A stretch of DNA of 64,000 nt from Callaeas wilsoni (Eukaryota > Chordata > Aves > Passeriformes > Callaeidae), in contig VWPU01006138.1 in assembly GCA_013398955.1 (NCBI GenBank), positions 39,758 through 103,757 on the forward strand, given 5' to 3'. Shown piece after piece: positions 47,102-60,720 of this stretch (position 1 is its first letter; every line of letters starts with the position of its first letter). A program made the translations under genes and the position numbers. The notes beneath the pieces are model-generated. The model was not told the origin of the DNA. It did not search any database and saw only the letters and a list, made by a program, of their open reading frames with translations.

Positions 47102-50100
47102 TTTATAACCTAAAGTTGGGTAAAATCATGAGAAATTTTACCTTGCTGAAGCTGGATTCCATTGGCTAGGCAGATGTCATTCCCAGTTCACCCAGAGGAA
47201 AACAGAGCTGCACAAGGTTTCATATAGTCCAGCTGCACACAGGCTTTGTTTTCATTTAGCCTGAGGACAATTCAGGCTTAATCTCTTACCAGGTAAGCTC
47301 AAAATAAAAACAAAAAGAACTGTTCTAAATAGCAGAGCTTCTTTTGCAAAGTGGCTGAGTGAAGAGCTGTCGTGCTGCATTACGAGCACGGTTACTGCGA
47401 CTGATGGCTTCCTACAGGAGATTTGCCAGTCTGTCTCCTCTGTAATCGTGAGGAATGCATTGACTTAAGAATAGCTGCACGTAAATAAGCTGTGAAAAAG
47501 TCTGGGAGACAACTGAAAGTTCCTGTCTCAATTGGCAGCGTGGAGAGATACTGCCAAAGCTATCAGAAAAATACTCTCTTTTCATGATGTATTCTGGAAG
47601 ATACAGACTCGCATCCCAGGAATTCTTTAAAATATTTGGATAGAAAATGGGCACAAGTAGTAACACTTGCTAGTGGTTAAACTGGAGTTAATGGGCTTAG
47701 TCCAGGGAACACCAATCCATGGTATTGTCTGCAGTGCATTGCTGTGTTTTGTTGTAGAAATGAGAAGCAGCTGTGGCTGTGAAATACTGAGTATTCCGTG
47801 GGAGTGATCCATGTTTGTCTTTTTTGGAGAGAACTCTTCCTATGTCATAATCTACAAAATATGTATTCCCTGGTCCTTATGCAGAATAAAGCACTTTGGC
47901 TGTGTCCAAAGCCCTGAAGAATAAATACCCTCGCTGTCAGTTTGCTCTGCTCTGCCTGGGTAAGACCCAACCAATAAGCTTTTCAGTGAACTTAAGCAAT
48001 TTGGAATTGCACCAGGAGAAGGAGCAACAGCTACTTTCTTTGTTCACATAAATCAATGCTAAGGTGCTCAGGCACATACTGTCCCTCTGAAACCCCATGG
48101 ATGACACTGGATTTCCTATAAGATTCTACCTTTAAGAATTCTTCCAATTCCTTTCTCTCTTCCATAATTCATTTTCTGTCTTCTTTTCAATTCACCAAGT
48201 CTTCTAAATGGCAAAAATCTCATTTTTATTTCTCTCACATCACCTGTTGGCATTTCCATTTGTTAAAGGTTTATAAGAAGAGTTAGTTGAGTTGGTTTAG
48301 CAAAGATTAGTTTTGCCAAAGATTTAGTAAACTTAAAGGAACAATCTTTCTATTAATGCAGTCATATTTCTGTCAAAAATGGAGAGGAGAAACTCAGAAA
48401 TATCATATTTACAATTTTGCCTTAAGAAACTGCGGTTTGCAATGAAAACTCAAAACATTTCCCAGGAAACCTTGTTTGTGTTTGGCAAACATGTAATAGA
48501 CATTTTTCTCCAGATGTCTTTTATTTTGAATAGTTCTAAATCCTTTCCAATCTGCACTGCTTTCTAAGTTGTCGCTGCAAATATTCAGTATACACCTTCC
48601 CTCCAGGAATGCTGAACGTAGGCACAAGAGGGTTTTTAGCTATTTCCCTGAGGGAGGATGGTGGTGTAAGAGCACTCTTGCACTAGCAGTTACCCTTGGA
48701 TCAATAGGGAGGATCAGAAAGCAGCTCCAGGCCTACTTCTAAGAGTGTTTTGTATTTGCTCCAGATCAGCTGCATTGCAAAACCTACCATTTAACGACCT
48801 GGTGGTTTGACCTTGTTGCCTGTCTGTTAGGCTATAACCAGCGTTCACCTCATGGCAAAAATGCACATTACAGACCTCTTCACCCAGAGATGTCCTAGAA
48901 AACGCCCTTGTTTTAACTCCTGTTCTCACCTGGGGAAAGCAGAGTTCCAGAGATAAGCTGTATTTCATCCTGTGTCTCGGGGTAGGTCTTTGGCAGATGA
49001 GGTAACAATTATCAGTATCTTCTCTGGTCATCTGAAGCTCCTGTGGGAGGTTCGCAACAGGGAAAAGAATGCGAGGGTCATTGCAACAGGTAGATAAGGT
49101 ATGGGATTATTGCTGTAGGATTGCAGATGCCAAAGACTTCCATGATCAGGTTTGTGGAAGAGACATTCGTGCTCTGTAGGCACCACTAATTACCTCATAC
49201 CCAGGAAGTCTCTGAGCTGCACTCAGTAGAAGGGTATTTGGGGCAAGAACTTTCCCTCTTGCCTTCTTCCCTGAGCATCTGGCTTGGACACCAGGAGATC
49301 CAGGGTAGTGGGGCCAGAGGGATATTTAGTCCAGCTCTGTATGGCTAGACCTTGCATATTCTCAGCTAGAAGGTGAGAAATGAATTCGTGTGTAAATGTA
49401 CCCAATGGACCTCCAAAGACTGCGCCTCGTAAGAAGGGCTGAGATGCATTTTCAGGTCAGTGCCACACAACACCACCTCCCTGTACCTGCAGTGCCCGCT
49501 CTGTGGGACATCAGGCTGCAGTTTTGAGTGCTGGCAGTTCGGCACCTTTTGTGAACACCAGATGAATTTTTAAAGTGAAAAAGAGCTGAACTGTTGCCAA
49601 GAGGTTATAAGGCTGGTGAAGGAACATGAGACTGGGGAGGAGATTGCACAAAAAGAGCAGTAAGTGAGAGATTCTTCCAGACAAGATCTGTGCTCTGAGC
49701 TGTATTAACTGCACTGAACTGGAATGTGTTAAATGACTGAGAGGAGATGGAAGCCATCTCCAAGCAGCACAGAACCCCAGGGACTGGTAAATAATGAATC
49801 CAATTCTTCTGCTGTTAGTGGGATGACTCATCACTCGCTGTCTGTTTTAAGCACCTGCTGCAGGGGTTGGAGGCAGACTGGGCCTCTTAAACCTGGATTG
49901 CAAGGAAAAAACAGCTCTGAGCCCTCCCTGCTGCTGGGTGATTCCTTTATCCAGCTGGATATAAAAGATACTAGCAGCAATTACTGACGGAGGGAGCCTG
50001 AACAAGGAGGACAAATTCTGTCCTTCTGTATTGTTTGGCAGTGGAGGATCTTGACTCACAAGTTGTTTTCCTTGGCTTTCCTGAAACCCAGGGAGTGGGA

Positions 50101-53100
50101 AGGTGGCAGCTGACACAAAGCTCTCCAGACCTTTCTCAGAGCCTCTGCCAACAGGCACCGAGGGCCTCCCTGCACACAAATGCCCAGCAAAGTTCTGGGA
50201 CAGAGCCATTCTGCCAAGGGAAAGCCCAGAATCACTGACCCACATACCAACTGCTATGTGTGCATGGGTAGTGGCACCAGCAAAAACCCGGTGCTGTGTC
50301 CCATTGTTTGTCCTTTTGACCAGGCCCAGAACAGTCAAATGTGAGGTCTTCAGCTTCCTCCCCCAGCTCTGACATGTTGAAAACCAGGAGCTGTTCCCAG
50401 CTGACATTTCCACAGGTAATGTCACTGTCACAGTTTGTGCCAGTTCCTCTGAGCAGGTTTAGGGGCAGCTCAGAACTTCTTAGCAGTGGCTATAAACCAA
50501 ATTTTTTTGTAATAACAGAATGGTGTTGCAGGATGCCCAGACCAAAGAACAGGTCACAGTGGTCCCTCTTTCATGCACCAATGTCCTTGGCTTGCCTGTT
50601 GCTGGGTGTCTGTCTTTGCTCACAAATGAGCAATATTGCAGCAAATTAGTGGAATTTACTTTTTCTCTCAGGTGTCTTTGGAGCCCAGAAGAGGGTAGAA
50701 AAATGAAACCTGTCCCTCTGCTTGGATGACATTTTCTCCCACAGGTAAATAATGGAAATCCTGCTGTAAATCATGGAAAATAGCTTAGCAGACTATACTT
50801 CATCTTATTACAAGTATGGGAAAACTAAGGCCATATTGTGAGAACAGTTTTACCTATGTTTGGACTGCCAAAGACAGATATGAGTACACCAATCAACCTG
50901 GTTGTCATAGCTATGTTTTCACCTCTGATTAATTTGATCCCCAGCTAATCTCATATGCCTGAAAGCAGGATCTGACCTGTTGCCTGAAATTCTTGAAAAG
51001 AGATGGTAAGCAGTGCCTGGTGGTATGCTGGGAGAACATAACTGTGCTGCTTCACATTTACCTGTAGGAGGGAAGTTTTCTTTAAAACAAAGGGGCCAAC
51101 TTCAGTGTTACAAACTTTGTTTGAGAGTGCTCATTCAGGCACACAACCAGGAGTAGTTCTGGATTAACTGATTCATTAGTGATGTGAGATAAAATAAAGA
51201 ATAATAATTCCTAATTCCTGAAAGTCCAAACCCAGTAACTGGCAGGTGCAGCTGTAGCAGCTGATTCTTAATTGCTGAGATGCAGGAAATCCTCCTTTTG
51301 CTAATCAGACTACTCTAAACTTAGTACTTCCTTATCCTCCACTAGCTGTTTTGGCTGTTTTGCTGATGGAGAACCTATCAGCTGATGAGTGGACAGTCAG
51401 AGTTTCAGAGTATTTGAACTGAGATGTTCAGTTCAAAAATTCAGTAAAACTATTGCACCTAGGCCTTTCCTGGCCAGCCTAAGGCCTGCTGCCCTACTGT
51501 CTTCTCCAGCCCAGGGCCAGCCTTATATTCAGGTCTAACTTCCTTTTCTGGTGACGAGTCCCTGCCTGCCCAGGCCTGTTGCTAATCAGCTGCTTGTGTG
51601 AGATTTGGGACATATTTATATCTGTTTTGGGATCAGATTCTTGTTCATATTTTCTAGTAGTGGCCTCTGCAACCTATGAGAAATTCAGGGGTTTTGTAGT
51701 GTTTTTTAAAGTGCTGTTCTCTGTTGCCGTATTTTGCTTTTTTATCCAGTAACAATTGTCTTCTTGCTAGTAGGAGTGCCACCACTTTACACCAATATCC
51801 TGCCTCTCTTTTCACATCCAAGACTGTTCCATATTTATAGCCACCACTTATTACTGTAAGTATTTTTGTCTAACATGTCTCTGTTTAACCAAGGGCATTG
51901 ATCTCCCTGTTTAATCCTTTCTTCTGCACAAAAAATTTCTTCTTTCCTTTTCAAGATGTTGAAAACAAAAATCCTTTTAGGTCATTGAGAAACTTAGAAC
52001 AGCCACCAGTATTTATTAGTTAGATCATTTCAGTGACTACACTGTCTGTTCTTTATCCACAACTGTGTATCACATTAGCTGTCTGCCTCTTAAGTGAATT
52101 TAATGACTCTAATGTGCACACTCATTTGCTTTTAGACATTCAGGTGAGCAATCTTATTCATCATGAATTCTGCCCTTGACACATCCTTCTGACAACACTT
52201 CTTGGGCCTCGCCAGCCTCATGCTGTGGATAGTCCCAGACAATAGCTCAGCTCTGCTTTTGTGCTTCTCATTGTGCTGCTGTTGTGTCTAGAAACCACAC
52301 CTGTGATCTTGAATGTATTTCTTGTAAGAAAAAACCCTTGTTCTGCAGAGCCCTCGTCTAAAGAGATGAGACAGATGACAGGTGGAAATGAAAGGGAGGC
52401 ACCAGCAGGCTCTGTGGCTTGCTTGACCTCATGTGGCAGTTGTGAGCTCCCTCGTGCAGGGCGTGTGACAAAGCTGGGGCAGTGATCCAGCTGTCTGGGT
52501 CCCCATGGCTTTGGCGCAGCTTCTGGACCAGTCAGTCTCCCGAAGGATCAGGTGGTGAGACCTTACAAAAAGTCCAACAGTGCAGTGTGGCTGTAAATCA
52601 GAACAGTGCAACTGTTTATCAGCCCAGGAAAAAATATCAGGAATAAGTGTATAATCTGTAGAGCCTTTATGTCTGAAATGGAATTGCTAGGGATTATTTA
52701 TAGTGACTTTTTTCCAGGGCAGTCATCATGGAGAAACTGTGGAAATATCAGAAGTGATGCATCTACTTTGGTAAAGTACAAGATCATTCCCAGAGGGAGT
52801 GGTTTCTGGGAAGACAGCAGCGAATTCCAGAAAGATGTCTGTAGCAATGAAATAGCCTGTCTGGGGATCAGCCGTGCTGCTCCTGCTAGTTCATAGGCTC
52901 TCAGCAAGAATGTTCTTTGACCAAAGCAGGGAATATCAACTCAACATTCTCTTTAGGTTTCAAACTCTGCACCCAACTGTGCAGGGCAAGCACAGGAGTG
53001 AACAAGCCTAGATGGGAAAGTCAAAATCCACAAAAGGATGGAACAGCTTATTTTATAAGGGGAAGCTTGAGGAGACTTCTGTTTTCATCAGCTTTCCCTT

Positions 53101-56100
53101 TGCCTGGTTTACATACAAGCCTCATAGCCTTGGCTGTATGCGACTTTGTGTAATGTCAAGCCTACACTTCAAATACTGAGTCATTTCTATTCACCCTGGT
53201 TCCTATCCCTAGAGGCATGCCTAGAGATCATCTGCTGAGAAGTTTAATTTACAAAAACACTGTTTTGCAATGCTGACAAAGACATAGCCAGTACCTGGTA
53301 AGGAATTGGGAGTTAAACTACTAGGGCAGTTATTCCTTTGTTGTTAGCATGTTAAGGAAAAGGGTACTATGGCAAGGAAATCTAAGAAGGTGGGCCAGAG
53401 AGAACTGCAATATTGCTTTGGATATTGTTTTTCTAGCAGTGTTTTGTTAGTGTGCTAATATACAATACCTATCCTAGATCTAGTTACGGGGCATTTTCTT
53501 ACCGTCCCACCGATTTGCTATGCTATAAACCAGATCTTATATCAAACTAAGCATTTGCAAACAGCTACTTATCAGAGGCTGTGCTCAGGGCAGCTAGTAC
53601 ACGGCAGCTCAGGGTTTAAGGTACCTCGATGCTGCAGCGAGAGGGGATGTGCCTGGTGCAAGCTGCAAGGATGCACTCTTGTGGCAGAGAGGTGCTGTAC
53701 AGGGAATAGGTGGAGTTTAAATCACCTCCTGTTTATTATGAAACTGAAGACTTTCACACTCAGATAAGATGAAGGGATTATCAGCTGTACTAGGGAATTT
53801 TCACTGCAGCATCAGTATTTTGTATTCGTTCCCATTATGTTTTCTCTGCTGGAGGGTGCATTTGTACTTCTGTTTTTCTGAACTCCTTATGAGCAGGTGC
53901 TATTCAGCATGCCTCAGTGTTTGCTCCCCTGGGCACATATTCATAGCTGCCTCCCAGCCAACTGTTTCTCTGTATGGCTTCGAGGAGGGGAGCTGTCAAA
54001 GGGCAGAAGCTGGGGGAGCCACAGCCAGCTGTCTCCTGAGGAGTGCCACCTGCTTTAGTGAGCCTTGCACCCCACAAAACCCTGCCCCTCTGCCGTTGCT
54101 CTGCAGACAGTAAAAACACCACGGCTGAGGCCGTGCAGGGTTGTCTCCCCTCCTGCCTTTAAACACTTCCACGGTTAACTGGGGAGAGTGCCAGGAGAGG
54201 ATGGCACGGGATGGCTGGTGGCTGTGAAGTGTTTTGTTAACCACAGAGCAGCAACGTTAGAGCCGCGGGAAGGGAGGGGTGTGCAAAACCTGACTGAGAA
54301 CCAGCCAAGAGGAGCCACGGGTTGATTGAGGTGAGCTGCTGAAAGGCTCTGAGCCTGTTTTAAAGGTGCTTAGGTGCCTGCTGAGATGGATGGAGCTTCG
54401 AACTTCCCCAGAGAACCTGCCTGGAGGCTATTTTCAGTCTTTCCTCTTGGTCTTTGTTCTTTCTGTGTAGCTCACAGCTGATCATGTGCTTTTTCTCTCC
54501 CACTAGTTACCTACCTGTTGTGTTCAGAGAGGTTCTTTTTTAACTGTTTGGCTAGTGTGTGACTGAAAAGTCTTTAGCATGAGTGTCCCGTGCCCATCTC
54601 TGCCATTTAGGGGCCCTCTTTCTACAAATAGATGTGTCTTACAAGAGTTTCCCTGTGGAGGAAGCCAGGAATATTTGCAGACTGTTTATGTAAGATAGTA
54701 CTGACAAAACCCACTTGAAATGGTATGTAGTTACATCATTGATAGGGTGTTTTCCAGATATTTCTTACCATGTTCTGCAAAAGAAACCATAGTCAATCAG
54801 CATTTAAATCAGTAATGCAAAAGGTTACTATCAAACAGAAGTGAAGAGCATTGTAGCAGTCTGCCAAGCAGTTGGCTCCATTCTGGCTGTGACAGATGGA
54901 TCCCAGGTACCAAAGCGAACATCGGATGTACAGAGGAAAACACAGTCTGTAACACTGCCTTGCTTCTCGTTTAATCTCTGAACGAGTGACTCTGCCTGTT
55001 TTCCAAGAGGCACAAAGTTAGTTAGAGTAGGACTTTGCAGGACCTGCGATCAGGAAGCATCATCCCGAAGTCAGATGGGTTAGGAATGATCCAATGTAGC
55101 CAGTGCAAAGCAGGGAGCTTCCAGGGCTGTTGGACTTGTTCCTGCATGGAGCTGTGGACCTTCTCACCCCTGTGGCCCCCGGAGTTCCTGTGCATAACTC
55201 TGAGAGAGTGCAAGGGTCTGGGACTAACGCTGAGGCCTTTTGGATCTCTGTGGATGGACAAAGGGCCCAGACGGAGCACAAAGCCATCGGACGCTGGGTG
55301 AGTAACTGAAGCAGGTGATACTGAGGATTCCAGTTTAACAGATAATGTGGATTATTCCTATAAAGTTCTTCTTATTTTGAGCATTTAACATATTAGCATA
55401 TACAAGATAGGAACATAGGGTTGATCAGGACAGATTTGAACAGTTTCCAGTGTTCCTAGTTGAAAATGGGTTGGGAAAAGTGAAAATAATGGAATATTAA
55501 AAGGGGAAAGAAGTCATGTTTAAGTATTGAGCAACACTGCTTCTCCAAAGTCAGTTTTTCCCCTGTGAAAATGTGGCAGTTTGATAAAATGGAATAGACT
55601 AGCTTTGGAGCATTAATGCGAACATACTTTCCTTTTACACTAAATTGTAACCACTGTCAATGGATCTGCACTGAAAACTGTACATCAAACCATCCTGTGC
55701 TGCACTCAGATGGTAAAACTCCATCACAACTCTGTCTGGCTATCATACTGAATTAATTCCCTGGTCGACTTCAGTATGAGCCAAAGCAAATACTGGCAAA
55801 CAGGTGAAGGCTTTATGAACCTCAGAAAAATAGATCTCTAGGTGCTTTTTCAGAATACAAAGTATGTTGTAGGTTCTCAGGAAGAGTAAGATTATCAGAA
55901 ACGTTTAATCCCACGTTGGAAATACTATGTGGTTTTCCTAAGATGTTGAATAGTAAAATTAGTGTGACTTAAATTAATAGGAACAGTTGTCTAAAAATAG
56001 AACTCTTTGCTTGAACTTAATAGTTCCGTTTAATTCAAGGAGTATTTTCTGAACATCAGTTCAGTAGGAGAAGAAAATAACCATGGCAACATATAAGGAA

Positions 56101-56420
56101 TTATCTTTGAATGTCCAGGGTTCTGATACCCTCTGGATGAATACTGACCCATAGTAGCTGCAGTGATAGCATAAGAATGCTCCAGGTTTACCTGAGTGTC
56201 ACTGGCTTCTTGTGTGGAGATACCTACCAAAGAGTGTAGTGTCTGCACAGCCTTCTGAGAACCAGCCATCATATCTTAAGAATATTAAGAATTATTTTCC
56301 CCCCCCCTTCTGCCTCAAAAGATTTGCAGATTCTATTTCCTTTTTGTACTCAAGTTTGACAGATTTTCAGAAACTTTCAGATTTCCAGAGCAAACGGGAT
56401 TTGGAGAGCAAAAGCATCCC
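47102..56420. other. No gene recognised; noncoding DNA
   Basis: The longest chance frame is 194 codons on the minus strand at 49847-50431. It has no recognisable domain and no splice or promoter support. AATAAA motifs at 47.88 and 47.92 kb give a vaguely LTR-like look but I could not confirm an LTR. Confidence 0.5.
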
Positions 56421-56640
56421 TTTAATTAAGCAGCCCGGTCGCTCTCCATCCCTGTCTCCCGTGGAACGGGCCTGGCCTCCCCCTGCTTCCCAGGGCGGCT
56501 CCGGCCGTGCCGAGGGGGTGCGGGCAGCAGCCACGGCTCCTGATGGCTTCGAGCGCGTTCCTCTCTCGCCATCTCCTGGTCAGCTCTTTGGCACTGGCTG
56601 GGCGTCCTGCGGCACAAAGACAGCGACTGAGCATGGTAAA
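56421..56640. other. CpG-rich patch inside a chance-length open frame
   Basis: About 17 CpG occur in about 200 bases. A plus-strand frame (56212-56745, 177 codons) and two minus-strand frames cross it. GC-rich DNA has few stops, so frames of this size are expected, and the translation shows no domain. A C9 run lies just upstream (56299-56307). Confidence 0.4.
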
Positions 56641-57021
56641 ATGTCCTTCTTTGGTGGTGTTACCGTGCTCTTTCCTCTTGCTCCTGCTGCTTGCCCCTGG
56701 CTTGTGAAGAACGACACAAACTTGATGTGGATGGCACTTCACTGAGTGAGTGTGTGAAGAAAGCTGCTTGCATTAAACACCAAGTCTGCTCACAGACATA
56801 ACAGTCACAAAAATTACTATAAGCTCCATCTCCATACATACAGGAGCTCTACATGTACTGAGTGGTTTTTCTTAAAGCCACTCTTCTGTAAAGGGTGACC
56901 AGTATTAGCACCGAGGAGTCTGACGAGGTAATTGCTCTGTAATTGTTCACACTGAAGGCCATAGAGCTTCCTGTGCCTCAGCTCTCAGGTGCAGCCTCTT
57001 GGATCAGATTGGTGTCTGGAG

Positions 57022-57445
57022 TGATGCCTTAGGATTTTAGCTTTTATATTTTCCATGTATTTGTAATCCTGTAATTCTCTAGTGTGGAACTCTAAACTCC
57101 ATATAGTGTTAGCTACTGCTTTCCCATTTTGGTCAGACGCAACAATTCCTAGGCCTGGGAATCAAGGGCACCTCACTGTCTGAGGCCCCGAGAAATGTAA
57201 ACAAAAGTGAGCTGGGGGGAGCAAACTTGGAGTAAATGACTTCATTACCTGAAGCTGTACAATTTGGTCTAATATGTAAATGGACCAAACTTATAAAAGT
57301 ATGAAAACCCATGACCCGTTTTCCATTTTTGGGTGTAGCCCTGGGGGGCTTCGCCTGCCTGAAAATGTACCTGAAGGCCCTTCAATAAATAGAACTGCTC
57401 TTTATTCCCTTAATTTTGTCTGGCCTCTGTTTTTAGGTAGCCCCA
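57022..57445 (+). mobile_element. Endogenous retrovirus LTR, ERVL-like
   Basis: The stretch has the parts of a retroviral LTR in order: TG at 57022, a TATA box (TTATAAAAG, 57291-57299), a poly(A) signal (AATAAA, 57384-57389) 92 bases later, a T-rich and GT-rich stretch after it (TTTATTCCC, TTTTGTCTGGCCTCTG), and CA at 57444-57445. Its wording resembles avian class III (ERVL-type) LTRs as I remember them, including AATCAAGGGCACCTC and GGTGTAGCCCTGGGGGGCTTC. Both ends are inferred from the TG...CA rule. No target-site duplication flanks the element, which fits an LTR followed by internal sequence better than a clean solo LTR. Confidence 0.65.
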
Positions 57446-57560
57446 AATGGCATCAAGAGGAGCAGCTTGAGCTGCTGCGACAGAAAAGCTGGAAGTAGGT
57501 GCCCTTCCTTGGAGGGGTGCAGATCTTACCTTTGGGGACTGAAGCCCACAACTGGTTAAG
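57446..57560 (+). mobile_element. Possible ERV leader remnant with primer-binding site
   Basis: Two bases after the LTR end comes TGGCATCAAGAGGAGC (57448-57463). It opens with TGG, as retroviral primer-binding sites do, because they pair with the CCA end of a tRNA. The best tRNA match is uncertain, and a leucine-type primer is possible. The following 100 bases fit an untranslated leader, but no gag, pol or env frame follows, so the provirus is truncated. The right boundary is a guess. Confidence 0.35.
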
Positions 57561-60239
57561 CCAACAGAAGTAAAACTAAAGATCTATAAATAATAGAGCT
57601 AATTATCAGTTACTGGGAGGGGAAAAAATCAAAAATTTCTGGCTTTTCTGCCTTGAAAACTACATCCTTTTTTCCCATCCTAAAAAGAATAATGTGTTAC
57701 CCAGCTTGTGTTTCTAAAAATGTAAGTACTAGGCAGAAGTTCATCACTGACTTCTCATGCTCATTTAACCTACGTAGCCATATATAATTTCATCAATAGA
57801 GATGAAATTGTGTTTCTTCAGCTGATTTTGAAATTGCCAGAGACAGTGCTAGGCTGATGACTTGTGCTCTTTTTTTATAGAAAGAGACTGTGTTTTCTAC
57901 AGCTAACTAGGCATAGTAAATTTGAAATGCATTCACTTCTTTCAAAAAGTCAGAGGAGTTCTTGGTCCTGCACATCTCTCTGCTGGCTGTTTTAAGTGGA
58001 TTATGATCACATCTTCCCGGGGTTTTTTTAGTGTTTTCCTCTTCTGTGTTGTGTTTGAAAAGCCCAAACAAACAACAGGGAAAACTTACTGACAGCCTTG
58101 GGGAAACAGTGAAACTCTGCAAAATGCTGCCAGGCGCACAGAGCAAAGTAACTGAAACAACAGGAAGCACGCAATTGATTTTAGTCACTCTATGTTATAA
58201 TAGGAGCGAAAAGGATTCCGACAGATGTGGGATTTTTGAAACAAGATGGTATCCTCAGATGATGCTGTACTTCCTGATGAAAGGTTGAGTGTAAATGCTG
58301 CTTCTCACTTCACCAGGACTGATGTGGTCCACTGGAAATTTCAGAACATCAGGGGGTGATGCAGCCTCTAGAAGATGTTTCTTTGGAAGAGGCAGCTATC
58401 TTTGGCTGCCTTCCCTGGATGGGAACTCTAAGGTGGAGTTCTACAACTGAATCAATGTAGAATTCACTGCCTCTGGGCATTCCACCCTTTCCAAGGGGGC
58501 CTCATGCTTCTCATGAGCCAAAGCCTTTGTAAACAACCTCCAAACAGATTTTAAACCAAACCAACTAACAAAGCATGGTACCAGGACCAGCAGGAATGGC
58601 AGAGGGCCACGGTGACCAGAGGCAGAGGCAGAGGCAGTCTGGAGAGCTCGGTGCTGTGTCCCTGGCACGGCTGCTCCCTGGCAGCTGTGCCTGGCTCATT
58701 CAGGAGCACCCTGTCCGGGGCACTGGCATCTGGGGCTGGGTGACCCTACTTGTCTGAAGAAGGCAGAGAGGAGGCCTAGGGCCTGAGCTGCTGCTCAGCA
58801 GCTTAAGAATTTTCTTATGCAGGTGCCGTCCTGTGTCCTGGTATGAAGAGAACTTCAGGAACCCAGCTTCAGGTTATGTATTCTCAGCTAAATCCCATCT
58901 GAGCTGTGTGAGCTGCAGAAATCAAATTAGAAATTCAGACAGATGGGAACCCCTGAAAAAATGTATGCTATTTTGTTTCCTAAAAGGATTTTGACAAGTT
59001 ATTTAAAGCTATGCAGCCTACTACCTACCTCTGCCTGGTCTTTGACACACAATTCAAAATACACTCATTAAAGGTTTGTGTTTCAGCAGGGGAAATGCAG
59101 AGTTGCCTTTTCGCATTTCTAGTGGCAACATCAGCAGCAGATAGCAACAAACAGCTGAAAAGCTCTGTTTAGGCCACTGCCTAGCCCCCACAATGGGCCA
59201 TATGCATGTGATGACTACTTCTAAGTGTGAAAAAATACCCCTTTGTAGCTCCTCTAGTGCATGTGCAGCACCCAGCGTTAGGGCTTGGCATGAGCCTGCC
59301 TGCAGTGAATCTTGAGAGGAGACTGGCCAGTTGCATTTCACACTGGGAAGTTCTCATGGAATGCAGCAGGCATCAGGAAGAAGTAATTGCTTCTGCATGG
59401 GTATCTGCAGCTGCTAAAAAACCTTTATCTCCACAATGTGGCAAGTGCATGAAATAGAAGTATGTGATTCAAAAAAGAGATTTGTGGATGAGTAAGTCTG
59501 AAGTTCAAGCATTTGCCTCGTAGCAGGTTAACAAAACTTCTAAAAGCCTTTGGCAGTTTTAGTTGAGGTTTTCAATTGGAGCCAACAACAAAAGCTCCAA
59601 GCCCCCTAATTAATATGTGCAGGCTTGTCTTCCCCACAGTCCTTCCCCTGAAGCAGGGAAGTGAGAGGCTGAGAGCTTTGTTTCTTCTGGACCTGCAGTA
59701 AAGTTAGGCATTTGGAGAGATTTTCTGTGGCTCCTGAGAATGCTTCTAATGTATCCCAGAGAGCAGCGCAGGAACCTGATGACTGTACCACAGCCACACC
59801 TTTACAGAAGAATTCCCTTCTCTGCTGCCCCGGGAGCTGCACAGCTGTTGGCACCTGCAGCGCAGGGACTGGGGGCAGTGGCACCCACGAGGAACGGGAA
59901 GACTGGAGCTCCGGTTTGCCTTCAGGGCTGGCCTGCAGCTTGGCACGGCGGTGAGATGGGCCCTTTTGATCACGTTGCCGAGGCTGCTGTGGGAGATGCT
60001 GTTCTGGCTGCCGCTGAATTGGAGTTAGAGCTCCCTGTCTTTGGCTCCCACTCTGCCGTCCCTCACGGTACGTTCTGCTCTGCCAACGTAACTGCACAGA
60101 CAGTCACTCCCTAACCTAGTTCTGTCAGAATGATGCAGGTTAGGTTGAGTATTTTTTTAATATGGGAAAAGCAGCCTCAAGGCCAGGTTCCCTTGCTCAA
60201 CTTCTATTACAATAATAGCATGCGACATTCGTATTATGC
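57561..60239. other. No gene recognised; noncoding DNA
   Basis: Frames at 59606-60114 overlap on both strands and show no domain. A small AGAGGC tandem occurs at 58618-58637. Confidence 0.5.
58618..58637. repeat. (AGAGGC)3 short tandem
   Basis: Three AGAGGC units followed by AGT. Too short to say more. Confidence 0.85.
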
Positions 60240-60720
60240 TCTGCTCGAGAGTGTGTGATCAGCTTGTGATTGGACTTAATGCCTCTGTAAATAACAGAAA
60301 CACAGAACAAAAAGCATGATAGTCCCTCAGAAATCTGGCTGATTCCTGGAAGAGTTAACTCATTTAGAAACCTTTTAGTGGGCCATATTGATTACATGGA
60401 TGTGTTCAGAGCAGCTGTGGATATTGCAGTAACAATGAACTGAAGCAGTTTATCAGCACATCAATTATTTTACTGGTATAAAAAGGAGCTTTAATTGGAC
60501 TAATGATGATGGGCTCAATCTTATGTTGAAGCTATCTGGCTATCACAAAATTATGTCTCAATGAGCTCATCTGTTTTGCAAGGAAGAAGCTCATAATCTC
60601 ATAGGATGGAAGATGTTCTGGCTATTTATAGTCACTGATTTTATTTGTAGGGAATATCATGACTTCACAAGTGCAGTGGCACTAATCTCCCTGGTAAAGC
60701 ATTTATCCTAATCTAAAGGG
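60240..60720. other. Possible conserved noncoding element
   Basis: This block has no open exon or repeat, low CpG, and a high density of homeodomain- and SOX-type cores: AACAATGAAC, CATCAATTATTTTAC, CTTTAATTGGACTAATGATG and ATTTATAGTCACTGATTTTATTTG. That composition is typical of vertebrate developmental enhancers, but conservation itself cannot be seen from one sequence. Confidence 0.25.

Noticed and set aside
47860..47975. LTR-like segment with two AATAAA signals
   Set aside because: No TATA box at the proper distance, no TG/CA ends and no primer-binding site could be placed.
49847..50431. 194-codon minus-strand frame
   Set aside because: No recognisable domain, no signal peptide, no promoter or splice context. 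A frame this long is plausible by chance in 64 kb of moderately GC-containing DNA.
55103..55309. Frame with a faint resemblance to retroviral dUTPase (LLDLFLHGAVDLLTP)
   Set aside because: Only one short phrase is similar, the further dUTPase motifs are absent, and a stop precedes it directly. There is no LTR or other retroviral sequence beside it.
56212..56745. 177-codon plus-strand frame
   Set aside because: It gains length from a CpG-rich patch where stops are rare. The translation shows no motif, and minus-strand frames are open over the same bases.
59606..60097. 163-codon minus-strand frame, Gln- and Ser-rich
   Set aside because: Low-complexity appearance, overlapping open frames on the plus strand, and no splice or start context.
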